Source: a virus. Taken from it: DNA of 44,742 bases. Shown here piece by piece: positions 15,594-21,847 of the stretch (positions are counted from its first letter, which is position 1; each line of letters opens with the position of its first letter). A program made the position numbers and the translations under genes. The DNA is taken from positions 1 through 44,742 of IMG/VR virus record IMGVR_UViG_3300022750_000021, one strand, 5' to 3'. The notes under the pieces are model-generated. The model had not been told where the DNA came from, ran no database searches, and worked only from the letters and a program-made list of their open reading frames with translations.

Positions 15594-16202
15594 ATGACTA
15601 TCGTTGCTCTCACCCAAACTGCTGATGCCAAGTTTAACTACCGCGCTGACCGTGTTACTAAAGTACAGCGCCCTTCGGTTGAACTTAAAGTTCCTGAAAT
15701 TACTGTTTCTGCCGTTGCAAACTACCTGTCCAGCGAAGACAACAAAGTTGTACTGCTGGTTACTGATACCCTGCAAGGCGTACTGAATAGCTACATTCGT
15801 GGCTTTGCTGATGCAGATGCTACCTTTGACCAAGCTAAACTGGATGCGCTGATTGCAGAAGGTAAGGTAGGTCTGGAAGTAATTGCTAACCTGCCACGTA
15901 GCGAGCGCAATACTCTTACCAATGCTGATCTGGAAGAGTTTGGTAAAGTTTACTTCAAGCTGGCTCAAGAGCTGCTGGATAAAACTGAATCCCAAGCAGT
16001 TGCTGCTGTTACTGTATTTAACAGCCGCATTAAGAAGATTGCTGGTAACACCAACGCACTGCAGAAAGTTAAAGGCGACCTGGAAAACTTCCTGGGTCTG
16101 GCTGATGACTCGGTACTGGAAGAGCACAACCGTGCACTGACTTACCTGATTGCCAAGTTGGAAGAGTACCTGGCTGAAGATATTACTGAAGACAGCCTGT
16201 AA
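15594..16202 (+). CDS. Unknown abundant early protein, 202 aa (paralog 2 of a pair)
   Basis: Start ATG 15594 (MTIVALTQ) after AAGGAAACAACC; the upstream in-frame ATG lacks a site and precedes the likely transcript start. Related to the protein at 8461-9117: QRPSVELKVPE aligns with QRPAVKFDLPE, the following helices align, and both end in an acidic xEDxL tail. Codon use is strikingly biased (CTG, GGT, CGT, GTT, AAC) like the capsid gene, implying very high expression. Residues 60-110 include an acidic FADADATFDQAKLDALIAEG helix. Function unknown; high abundance suggests a structural, DNA-coating or decoy role. Confidence 0.75.
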   Translation: MTIVALTQTADAKFNYRADRVTKVQRPSVELKVPEITVSAVANYLSSEDNKVVLLVTDTLQGVLNSYIRGFADADATFDQAKLDALIAEGKVGLEVIANLPRSERNTLTNADLEEFGKVYFKLAQELLDKTESQAVAAVTVFNSRIKKIAGNTNALQKVKGDLENFLGLADDSVLEEHNRALTYLIAKLEEYLAEDITEDSL

Positions 16203-16290
16203 GAAATACATAATTGGTAGGCCAACTGCCAATTTACTTAGCCCGCGTCTGCTTGTATAGAGATTGCGGGTTAAGTCAGTAGTAAGGTAT

Positions 16291-16413
16291 GTTGGTATCT
16301 GGTGTGAGTACAGGTTCGATCCCTGCTGAGTTGACTTATGTTTCATTCGATACTCAGAATGCTGGTGCATAGATAAGACGTAATATTGTAGGTTCGATCC
16401 CTACCACCAACAC
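16291..16413 (+). other. Degenerate tRNA-like element(s)
   Basis: Two GGTTCGATCCC T-arms occur 77 nt apart: CAGG-TTCGATC-CCTG (16312-16326) and GTAGG-TTCGATC-CCTAC (16389-16405). The second is followed by ACCAACA, which pairs perfectly with TGTTGGT at 16291-16297. No canonical D-arm or anticodon arm of correct spacing can be drawn for either, so these are not standard tRNAs; they may be relics or T-loop modules of a larger RNA. Confidence 0.4.
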
Positions 16414-16780
16414 AGCTTACTAGTGAGAAGGGGCAGCACAGAGCATACTCACTAAAATAAAAATTAGCCTAAGAGTCCAATTGTTGTATGACTCAAGCAC
16501 GGATTGTACCGTGGAGTGGTGAAGTATTGCCGGCTAGGGTAGTGATACTAGCAGCTAACACTAAGCTACTAAAAATTCTACAAAGAATAAGCTTATAACG
16601 GTTGCTAGTTCCGAGGGAATTGATCCCCTAAATACTAGCTAGAATTCAGGTAGCCATGTTGAGCTTTAATGCCCCTAGGTATACGAAGGGCGCCTAAATA
16701 GAGATGCCCTGACCTACACTCTTTAAAAAGTAGGCTTCAATTTCAAAGGTACGGGAACTTATATCCCTATCTCAAAACGC

Positions 16781-16825
16781 CCAAGGGGTTAGCTGCTTAC
16801 ATTGCTAACTTGCTTGGGTTTTTTA
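16781..16825 (+). terminator. Branched intrinsic terminator
   Basis: CCCAAG (16781-16786) pairs with CTTGGG (16814-16819), with an inner TTAGC/GCTAA stem, followed by a run of T. Confidence 0.85.
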
Positions 16826-16854
16826 TGCACGCTAGAAAATAGAGGTAAGTGAGT

Positions 16855-17124
16855 ATGGAAATTGTGACTAAAGCATTCCCAGCGGTAGGTGATACAGTAG
16901 CAATCCTGCATACAGTTAAGCGTACCTCAGCAGGTGAAGTACTGGGAGTTATGCGGGCTGATAGCACAGCAGTAGTTACTATTACCGCAGTGTACCTGGA
17001 TGGTGCAGTACGTACAGGACTTTCTGATGTATGGGAAGTTCGTAAAGCAGGGGACGAAAGTAAAGCAACCCGCGGTGCTAAGTGGGCAACAGTAAATCCA
17101 ATGCACGGAGAACGACATGTCTAA
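16855..17124 (+). CDS. Unknown protein, 89 aa
   Basis: I use the ATG at 16855 (MEIVTKAFPA), 9 nt after GAGG, rather than the in-frame GTG six bases earlier. Predicted mainly beta: PAVGDTVAILHTVKRTSAGE and VVTITAVYLDGAVRTGLSD resemble a small barrel. It overlaps the start of the dUTPase gene by 8 bases. No family recognised. Confidence 0.65.
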   Translation: MEIVTKAFPAVGDTVAILHTVKRTSAGEVLGVMRADSTAVVTITAVYLDGAVRTGLSDVWEVRKAGDESKATRGAKWATVNPMHGERHV

Positions 17125-17887
17125 TACAATTCCACCATTTGAACAAATACGCGGGTTTAACTTTACAGTTCCGCAAGTTGAAAAACTTATGCGCATGCAA
17201 GATACGCTTAATACATATGTACATCCTAAGTGGAGAGACCAAGATTTTAATTGGGAACTTGCTATCTTGGACGAGTGCATGGAAATCCATGGGCATCTGG
17301 GCTGGAAGTGGTGGAAAGGTGCTAACTACAAGCAAGGAGTTACAGCAGCTAACGTAGCTCAAATTAAACTAGAGCTTATAGATATCTTGCACTTTGCAGT
17401 TAGCCGCTATATTCAGGATTATCCAGTACTGATTGGTAGGAACGCACACGATCTAGCAATGCGGCTTAGTACGACGTGCACAGTTCCTAGCTTTGAATTC
17501 TCTAGTTTAATTTGCCACTTTCAGGCAGATGTAGCAAATAGAAAGTTCATTGAAAGCATTCTAATTAACTTGATGCAACTAATGCATGTATTGAGAATGT
17601 CTGAGCAGGAGGTGTTGGAAACTTATACCCAGAAGTATGTACTGAATAAGTTCCGTCAGGATCATGGGTATAAAGATGGTAGCTATGTTAAGGAGTGGAA
17701 TCTTAGCACAGGACTGGGCATACTGCCAGACTCTGGTTGCGAAGCTACTGCCGTACTTACGTTTGAAGATAACGAAGTATTGGCCAAAGAGGTTAAGCAT
17801 ATAGAACTGGAGGGGCAGGATACTGCGGACGAACATATCCTTTACAGCCGGCTCGAAGCTCTATACAATAGCCGTCTTAACCAATAG
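17117..17887 (+). CDS. Dimeric dUTPase / all-alpha NTP pyrophosphatase (256 aa)
   Basis: Hydrolyses dUTP to dUMP, keeping uracil out of phage DNA and feeding dTMP synthesis. The metal-binding signature of the MazG/dimeric dUTPase fold is visible as E53-x-x-E56 in LDECMEIHGHLGWKWWK and E86-x-x-D89 in KLELIDILHF. The characteristic later segment YVLNKFRQDHGY (near residue 180) matches the usual N-x-x-R-Q-x-x-GY motif. A C-terminal extension of about 60 residues after this is unrecognised. Start ATG 17117 has GGAGAACGAC upstream and overlaps the preceding gene. Confidence 0.85.
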   Translation: MSNTIPPFEQIRGFNFTVPQVEKLMRMQDTLNTYVHPKWRDQDFNWELAILDECMEIHGHLGWKWWKGANYKQGVTAANVAQIKLELIDILHFAVSRYIQDYPVLIGRNAHDLAMRLSTTCTVPSFEFSSLICHFQADVANRKFIESILINLMQLMHVLRMSEQEVLETYTQKYVLNKFRQDHGYKDGSYVKEWNLSTGLGILPDSGCEATAVLTFEDNEVLAKEVKHIELEGQDTADEHILYSRLEALYNSRLNQ

Positions 17888-17913
17888 CCTGCAACTTAAC
17901 CGAGGATACTATA

Positions 17914-18561
17914 ATGGCTGAGTCGCCACTAGATAGATTGAAAAGGCTGGCAGCGGAAAAGCGTGCAGCAACTTTGGCAGCTCAGCCAGCTGTAGTAGAA
18001 ACTAAGCAGCCTGAGGTAGTTAGCGATGAGCGAGTTGGAGAAGTCTCTGGAGACCCAAGAGAGTCTGGTGGAATATTGTTCACCGGAGCAAACCCTGGAG
18101 AATCTAGTACAGGGGACAACCAAACTACTGGACAGTCACCAGTTCTTGAACAAGAAACTCCAGACCGAGGAGCAGTTGAACAAGACACTAGTATCAGTGA
18201 TAGCGGATGTGCACTGGCTACGATTCAAGTGGAAGATGCTGGCACTGTTGTTAGTGATAACAAATCTATCGACATTGGCTTACCAGTATCTGATCACCCA
18301 CTAGCAATGCAGTTTGCTGAAATGGAAGCAGCGTTACTTGCTAAAGATCCACAGTTCAAAACTATCTTGCGCCAGATACATAACCATCTTGGTAAAGAGC
18401 CAGAACTTGTAACTCAGATGACTGAGCAGGAGATCCAGTTGATCGTAACTGGCCTAGTTGTATTTGCAAATGCTGAAATTGTAGAGCCAGCTAAAGCTAA
18501 GGCCACAAAGTCTAAGATAGCAGCAGCTAAGAAAGTTGTAATTAGTGCAGATGATTTGTAA
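17914..18561 (+). CDS. Unknown 215-aa protein with disordered middle, hosts an overlapping gene
   Basis: Start ATG 17914 after CGAGGATACTATA. N-terminal helix SPLDRLKRLAAEKRA is followed by a long acidic, Ser/Thr/Gly-rich low-complexity region (about 30-130), a folded-looking helical part (QFAEMEAALLAKDPQFKTIL and on, 130-185), a Lys/Ala linker, and the terminal peptide ISADDL. The disordered middle coincides with a second reading frame at 18026-18304. The combination of terminal peptides shared with other phage proteins suggests an adaptor, but no family is recognised. Confidence 0.75.
   Translation: MAESPLDRLKRLAAEKRAATLAAQPAVVETKQPEVVSDERVGEVSGDPRESGGILFTGANPGESSTGDNQTTGQSPVLEQETPDRGAVEQDTSISDSGCALATIQVEDAGTVVSDNKSIDIGLPVSDHPLAMQFAEMEAALLAKDPQFKTILRQIHNHLGKEPELVTQMTEQEIQLIVTGLVVFANAEIVEPAKAKATKSKIAAAKKVVISADDL
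18026..18304 (+). CDS. Candidate overlapping gene: 92-aa coiled-coil, tail-anchored membrane protein
   Basis: A complete ATG-to-stop frame embedded in another phase within the 17914-18561 gene. GAGGT lies 8 nt before its ATG. The product has a charged helical N-terminal part (MSELEKSLETQESLVEY, then KLLDSHQFLNKKLQTEEQL), a basic hinge WLRFKWK and one C-terminal membrane helix MLALLLVITNLSTLAYQYLI. This coherent topology is unlikely for a shadow frame, and the host frame is low-complexity exactly here. Spanin, holin-regulator or superinfection-exclusion roles are possible; function unproven. Confidence 0.5.
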   Translation: MSELEKSLETQESLVEYCSPEQTLENLVQGTTKLLDSHQFLNKKLQTEEQLNKTLVSVIADVHWLRFKWKMLALLLVITNLSTLAYQYLITH

Positions 18562-18577
18562 TTAGGGAGCCAAGCCA

Positions 18578-19051
18578 GTGGCTAAGTTTAAAACTAATCT
18601 ATGGACTTTAGTTAAAGCTGATAAGCCAAATCCTAAAGATCAGTTGCTACTGGCTGTTACTCTCTGGTTGCGTACTTACGATCGTGATGAGCCAACTTGG
18701 CTAGGACTAGAGAGCCTGCTTAATTTACTGGTAGAGTTCACCACAGAACTTAAGCTAGGCTTGAATGTTGATGAACTGCCAGCGGGCAGGGTAGTATCAA
18801 GCGCTGGAGATATCTGGCGTGTAGATGGGCCAGGTAAGTTTGTATATGTAAGTGACAACTGGGCAACCGAGTTTGATTTAAAAGGTTGCTATAGTACTGA
18901 AATCCAGTACGGTGTACATAAGCGCTGGATAGAGTGGGCAATGGCACATGCAATATGTAATTTGGATCACGCTGGTATTGGTTGGAAAAGAACTAATACT
19001 AGGGCTTGTAAAACTATTGGCGGCATGACTGTAGCGGAGTTTTTATTATGA
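18578..19051 (+). CDS. Unknown protein, 157 aa
   Basis: Starts at GTG 18578, 8 nt after AGGGAG, 16 nt after the previous stop. Begins MAKFKTNLWTLVKADKPNPK; middle is a leucine-rich helix pair (LESLLNLLVEFTTELKLGL) and the C-terminal half is beta-rich with several Trp and three Cys. Its last codons overlap a small membrane-protein gene (ATGA). No family recognised. Confidence 0.65.
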   Translation: MAKFKTNLWTLVKADKPNPKDQLLLAVTLWLRTYDRDEPTWLGLESLLNLLVEFTTELKLGLNVDELPAGRVVSSAGDIWRVDGPGKFVYVSDNWATEFDLKGCYSTEIQYGVHKRWIEWAMAHAICNLDHAGIGWKRTNTRACKTIGGMTVAEFLL

Positions 19052-19164
19052 ACTGGGAAATGGTACGCGGTATTATAGTTTGTGCATTATGTGCTAAGAT
19101 TACACTTATTGTATTTGAGCACTTGGGTTGGATTGTTAAAACTGCAAGCTATGGAGAATTCTAA
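19048..19164 (+). CDS. Small membrane protein, 38 aa
   Basis: Short gene bracketed by translational coupling: its ATG overlaps the upstream stop as ATGA (19048-19051) and its TAA overlaps the next ATG as TAATG (19162-19166). The product has one hydrophobic segment, MVRGIIVCALCAKITLIVF, then a Gly-Trp turn and a short polar tail. The double overlap makes a real gene likely despite the length. Role unknown; small inner-membrane peptides in phage early regions can alter host membrane functions. Confidence 0.65.
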   Translation: MNWEMVRGIIVCALCAKITLIVFEHLGWIVKTASYGEF

Positions 19165-20183
19165 TGAACTATCTAGAAAGTCTAGATAACTTACCAAACT
19201 TTCTAGACGAAGCTGCACCTACTGCACTGATGATTCCAGTAGTGCAGCTTGAGCCAGGGCAGATTGATCCTAGATTTGGGCGGCTTAGTTACAGTGGGCT
19301 TACTACCTTGCACGCTTGCCCACGTAAGTTTCAACTAGATAAGTTGCAAGCTGAGAAAGCTGCACAAGATATTAGTACCTCAGTTACATTTGCATATGGG
19401 CATGCAATTGGGGAAGGGATTCAGCAGTATCTAATAAATAGATCTGTAGTGGATGAGCAAGTTGCATTTGATACTGCATTATGGAAAATGTTCTTAGCTT
19501 GGGACTGTGATTTGCTGGCTGAAAACGACAAGCAGAAGAAAAGTTTCTTTAGGGCAGTAGCTACTATGCTGCAATTCAGGCACTTGATAAGAGAAGGACT
19601 GCTTGGAAACGAGTGGGTAGTAGCAGAGTTTAATGGCAAGCCAGCTGCTGAACTTAGTTTCCGCATTGATTTAGGTGATGGATTCTATTACCGTGGATAC
19701 GTGGACTTGGTACTGCGCAATACTGTAACTGGTGAGTTGCTAATTCTGGAGATCAAAACATCCAGCGCAAACTACGTAAACCACTACGGATACAAGAATA
19801 GCGCACAGGCAATAGGTTACTCAGTTGTACTAGATACTATTGCACCTGGTACCAGTAGTTACAGCGTGCAGTATCTTGTATACATGACAAAGCTAGAAAG
19901 GTTTGAGCCATTTGATTTCCCTAAAACATTCCGGCAGAGGGTCCAGTGGCTACAGGATCTTATGTGGGATAAGAAACAAATCGCGGACATGGTTGCATTC
20001 TACGGTAATGATGGAGTGTGGCAGGTTCGTGGAGAATCTTGCACTGACTTTGGTAAAGTATGTGAGTATATGGATATGTGTGGAATGGATACTTCCCGCA
20101 TGACAGCGCCGCTACTTGAAACTCAGTTGCATGAAGATAAAGAATATCAGTTTGAATTCACCATTCAGGAGTTACTATCATGA
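19164..20183 (+). CDS. Cas4/RecB-like PD-(D/E)XK nuclease (339 aa)
   Basis: Likely 5'-3' or single-strand exonuclease partner of the recombinase encoded next. N-terminal TTLHACPRKFQLDKLQ (about 45-60) is the usual start of Cas4/RecB-family nucleases. The active site appears as GYVDLVLRN (D about 180) and LLILEIKTSS (E-x-K about 195-197), followed by a QAIGYSVVL helix matching the RecB Q-x-x-x-Y motif. Cysteines near the C-terminus (CTDFGKVCEYMDMCGM) could hold an iron-sulphur cluster as in Cas4/AddB. Coupled on both sides by overlapping codons. Confidence 0.82.
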   Translation: MNYLESLDNLPNFLDEAAPTALMIPVVQLEPGQIDPRFGRLSYSGLTTLHACPRKFQLDKLQAEKAAQDISTSVTFAYGHAIGEGIQQYLINRSVVDEQVAFDTALWKMFLAWDCDLLAENDKQKKSFFRAVATMLQFRHLIREGLLGNEWVVAEFNGKPAAELSFRIDLGDGFYYRGYVDLVLRNTVTGELLILEIKTSSANYVNHYGYKNSAQAIGYSVVLDTIAPGTSSYSVQYLVYMTKLERFEPFDFPKTFRQRVQWLQDLMWDKKQIADMVAFYGNDGVWQVRGESCTDFGKVCEYMDMCGMDTSRMTAPLLETQLHEDKEYQFEFTIQELLS

Positions 20184-20395
20184 GTGTAAACCCCAGAATT
20201 AAAGTTCCGGCTACCTGGGATAAGAAAAAGAATATTGTGGTACGAGTGCGACATGGTCGAATAGAAGTGATGCAAGACTTTTCAATCTTTGCTACAGATA
20301 GCAAACTAGATGAAGTATTTATTTGTGTATCAGACACTCAACAAGAATTAATTACCCAGTTTCTTGAAGACTGGTTAGCCTGGAGATTGAGTTAA
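20180..20395 (+). CDS. Unknown protein, 71 aa
   Basis: Overlaps the nuclease stop by 4 bases and ends one base before the recombinase start. Short basic N-terminus (RIKVPATWDKKKNIVVRVRH), then beta-like stretch and a C-terminal amphipathic helix TQFLEDWLAWRL. Its position between nuclease and recombinase suggests an accessory to them. No family recognised. Confidence 0.65.
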   Translation: MSVNPRIKVPATWDKKKNIVVRVRHGRIEVMQDFSIFATDSKLDEVFICVSDTQQELITQFLEDWLAWRLS

Positions 20396-20396
20396 C

Positions 20397-21194
20397 ATGG
20401 CAAAGCTATCTAGTATGTCAGCATCTAAGATCAAACATATCATGTTGTTTGGTCCACCTAAAGCAGGCAAGTCTCTCTATGCAGGAAAGCTAGCAAAGTT
20501 TAAGAAACTAATCTGGTTTGATTTGGAGAATGGTTTTAGTACTTTGTTCCAGTTGCCTGCTGAGCTGCAAGATAACATTGATATCATCCATATCCCTGAT
20601 AACCGTGGCACTCCCATGGCTATTGAAACCATGCTTAAGGTAATCAAGGGAGCTAAGATTAGTATCTGTGATAAGCATGGCAAGGCTGGCGGATGCCAAC
20701 TTTGTGCTAAACTTTATCCACCTCCGGCAGTTATACCGTCCACTACTGTTGAATTAAACGCGCTTGACACGGACACGTGTGTGGTAGTAGACTCCTGTAC
20801 ACAGCTTAAGAACAGTGCAATTGCAAACATCACTAAGTTGCAGCCTGTAGATTACAAACTAGAGTTTGATGATTGGGCGCACTTGGGTACGCTAATGGAT
20901 ACTTTCTTTAGCTATGTGCAGTCTGCACCATACAATGTAATCTGCATTAGCCATGAAGATGAAGTGGACATGGTTGATAAGAGCAAGAAACTTGTACCAG
21001 TTGGTGGCTCAAGTAAGTTTAGCCGTAACGTAGCTAAGTACTTTGATGAAGTTGTGTACTGTAGAGTACGGAACGGCAAACACGAAATGGCATCTAGTAC
21101 TGCTACTGATGCAAACATTCTTACAGGTTCACGTGCACACGTAGACTTTAGTAAGATGCAAGATCCTAACTTGATTGTCTTGTGGGGACAGTAA
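20397..21194 (+). CDS. Sak4-like RecA-fold ATPase, single-strand annealing recombinase (265 aa)
   Basis: Walker A GPPKAGKS at residues 19-26 near the N-terminus and Walker B VVVDS about 128-132 match the minimal RecA-core Sak4/AAA_24 family, ATP-dependent annealing proteins that work with an SSB. Neighbours agree: a Cas4-like nuclease upstream and a probable SSB downstream. A Cys/His cluster (C-x2-H-x5-C-x2-C, about residues 92-104) inserted before the Walker B strand looks like a zinc finger. Start ATG 20397. Confidence 0.78.
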   Translation: MAKLSSMSASKIKHIMLFGPPKAGKSLYAGKLAKFKKLIWFDLENGFSTLFQLPAELQDNIDIIHIPDNRGTPMAIETMLKVIKGAKISICDKHGKAGGCQLCAKLYPPPAVIPSTTVELNALDTDTCVVVDSCTQLKNSAIANITKLQPVDYKLEFDDWAHLGTLMDTFFSYVQSAPYNVICISHEDEVDMVDKSKKLVPVGGSSKFSRNVAKYFDEVVYCRVRNGKHEMASSTATDANILTGSRAHVDFSKMQDPNLIVLWGQ

Positions 21195-21261
21195 GCCTAG
21201 GAAGTTACAAGTAAATACCACAAACTAAACTTAATTAATTAATACGAAAAGTGAGATTGTC

Positions 21262-21756
21262 ATGACTGATACTAACCTGAACGCTGATATCCTTGATCTG
21301 TTGGACGGTACTCTGGAAGACTTGGCAGACCTGCAAAAGTTTCAGCCGTTGCCGATTGGTGGTTATCGCATGGGTGTGTACTGGACTTACCCTGATCATG
21401 AAGAGTATGTAGCAGTAATGCTGGAACTGAAACTTCTGGAAGTTCTGGATGTTAAAGTTGCTGAAGAAGACATGCCTGAGATTGGTAAGTCTGCTAAGTT
21501 CTACATGACTTTGCAGCGTAAAGATCGCCAGCCTATGCTGTTCAAAGATGGCACACCAAACACTATTGGCCAAGGTCAGTTCAAAGAAGTTCTGGCTGCA
21601 ATGGCTCCAGTGTTTAACCCAGATGGCACACTGTCTAATCGCCAGATGATCGAAGCATCTGAAGGCTGTGAAGTAGTAGTACTGCTGGGCCATCGTAAAG
21701 ATAAGCAAGATAAAGATGTTATTTATAACACTCTGAAATCTCTTGCTCTGGCATAA
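21262..21756 (+). CDS. Probable single-stranded DNA-binding protein (164 aa)
   Basis: Follows the Sak4-like recombinase, where phages of this type usually encode an SSB. Starts ATG 21262. An acidic N-terminus (LLDGTLEDLADL) precedes a beta-rich core (YRMGVYWTYPDHEEYVAVML and KFYMTLQRKDRQPMLF) compatible with an OB fold. It lacks the classical acidic SSB tail and ends KSLALA. Codon use is strongly biased to CTG/GGT/GAA-type codons, as expected for an abundant protein. The function is inferred from context and composition, not from a motif. Confidence 0.5.
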   Translation: MTDTNLNADILDLLDGTLEDLADLQKFQPLPIGGYRMGVYWTYPDHEEYVAVMLELKLLEVLDVKVAEEDMPEIGKSAKFYMTLQRKDRQPMLFKDGTPNTIGQGQFKEVLAAMAPVFNPDGTLSNRQMIEASEGCEVVVLLGHRKDKQDKDVIYNTLKSLALA

Positions 21757-21775
21757 GCTGGACTAAATTGTTATT

Positions 21776-21829
21776 AGCACATGGAAGTGCTAGCCGTAAA
21801 CAGCCCTGACTAACCATCGGGGCTTTCTT
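21776..21829 (+). terminator. Hairpin plus intrinsic terminator after the SSB-like gene
   Basis: TAGCAC/GTGCTA forms a first hairpin (about 21776-21793). AGCCCTGA (21802-21809) pairs with TCGGGGCT (21817-21824, one T.G pair), followed by TTTCTTG. It separates the recombination genes from the polymerase genes. Confidence 0.75.
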
Positions 21830-21847
21830 GTCTTAGGAGTCAGTAAA

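Larger units (their letters stand above)
16203..16826 (+). ncRNA. Long hairpin-rich non-coding region with tRNA-like T-arms
   Basis: About 640 nt without a convincing gene, between the stop of paralog 2 and the next start. Stems visible by eye include TTAGCCCGC/GCGGGTTAA (about 16239/16266), TGTTGGT/ACCAACA (16291-16297/16407-16413), TAGTGAG/CTCACTA (about 16421/16449), GAGTC/GACTC, CACGG/CCGTG (about 16499-16514), GCTAGT/ACTAGC, CCTAC/GTAGG, and the final terminator. It is probably transcribed from the strong promoter of paralog 2. A GOLLD- or ROOL-like large RNA or decayed tRNA cluster are possibilities; I cannot assign a class. Confidence 0.5.

Noticed and set aside
15555-16370. 271-aa minus-strand open frame
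   Set aside because: Antisense to paralog 2, whose codon bias explains the lack of stops; extends into the structured non-coding region.
16291-16413. Canonical tRNA gene(s)
   Set aside because: T-arms are good, but no D-arm or anticodon arm of proper spacing could be drawn; kept only as tRNA-like.
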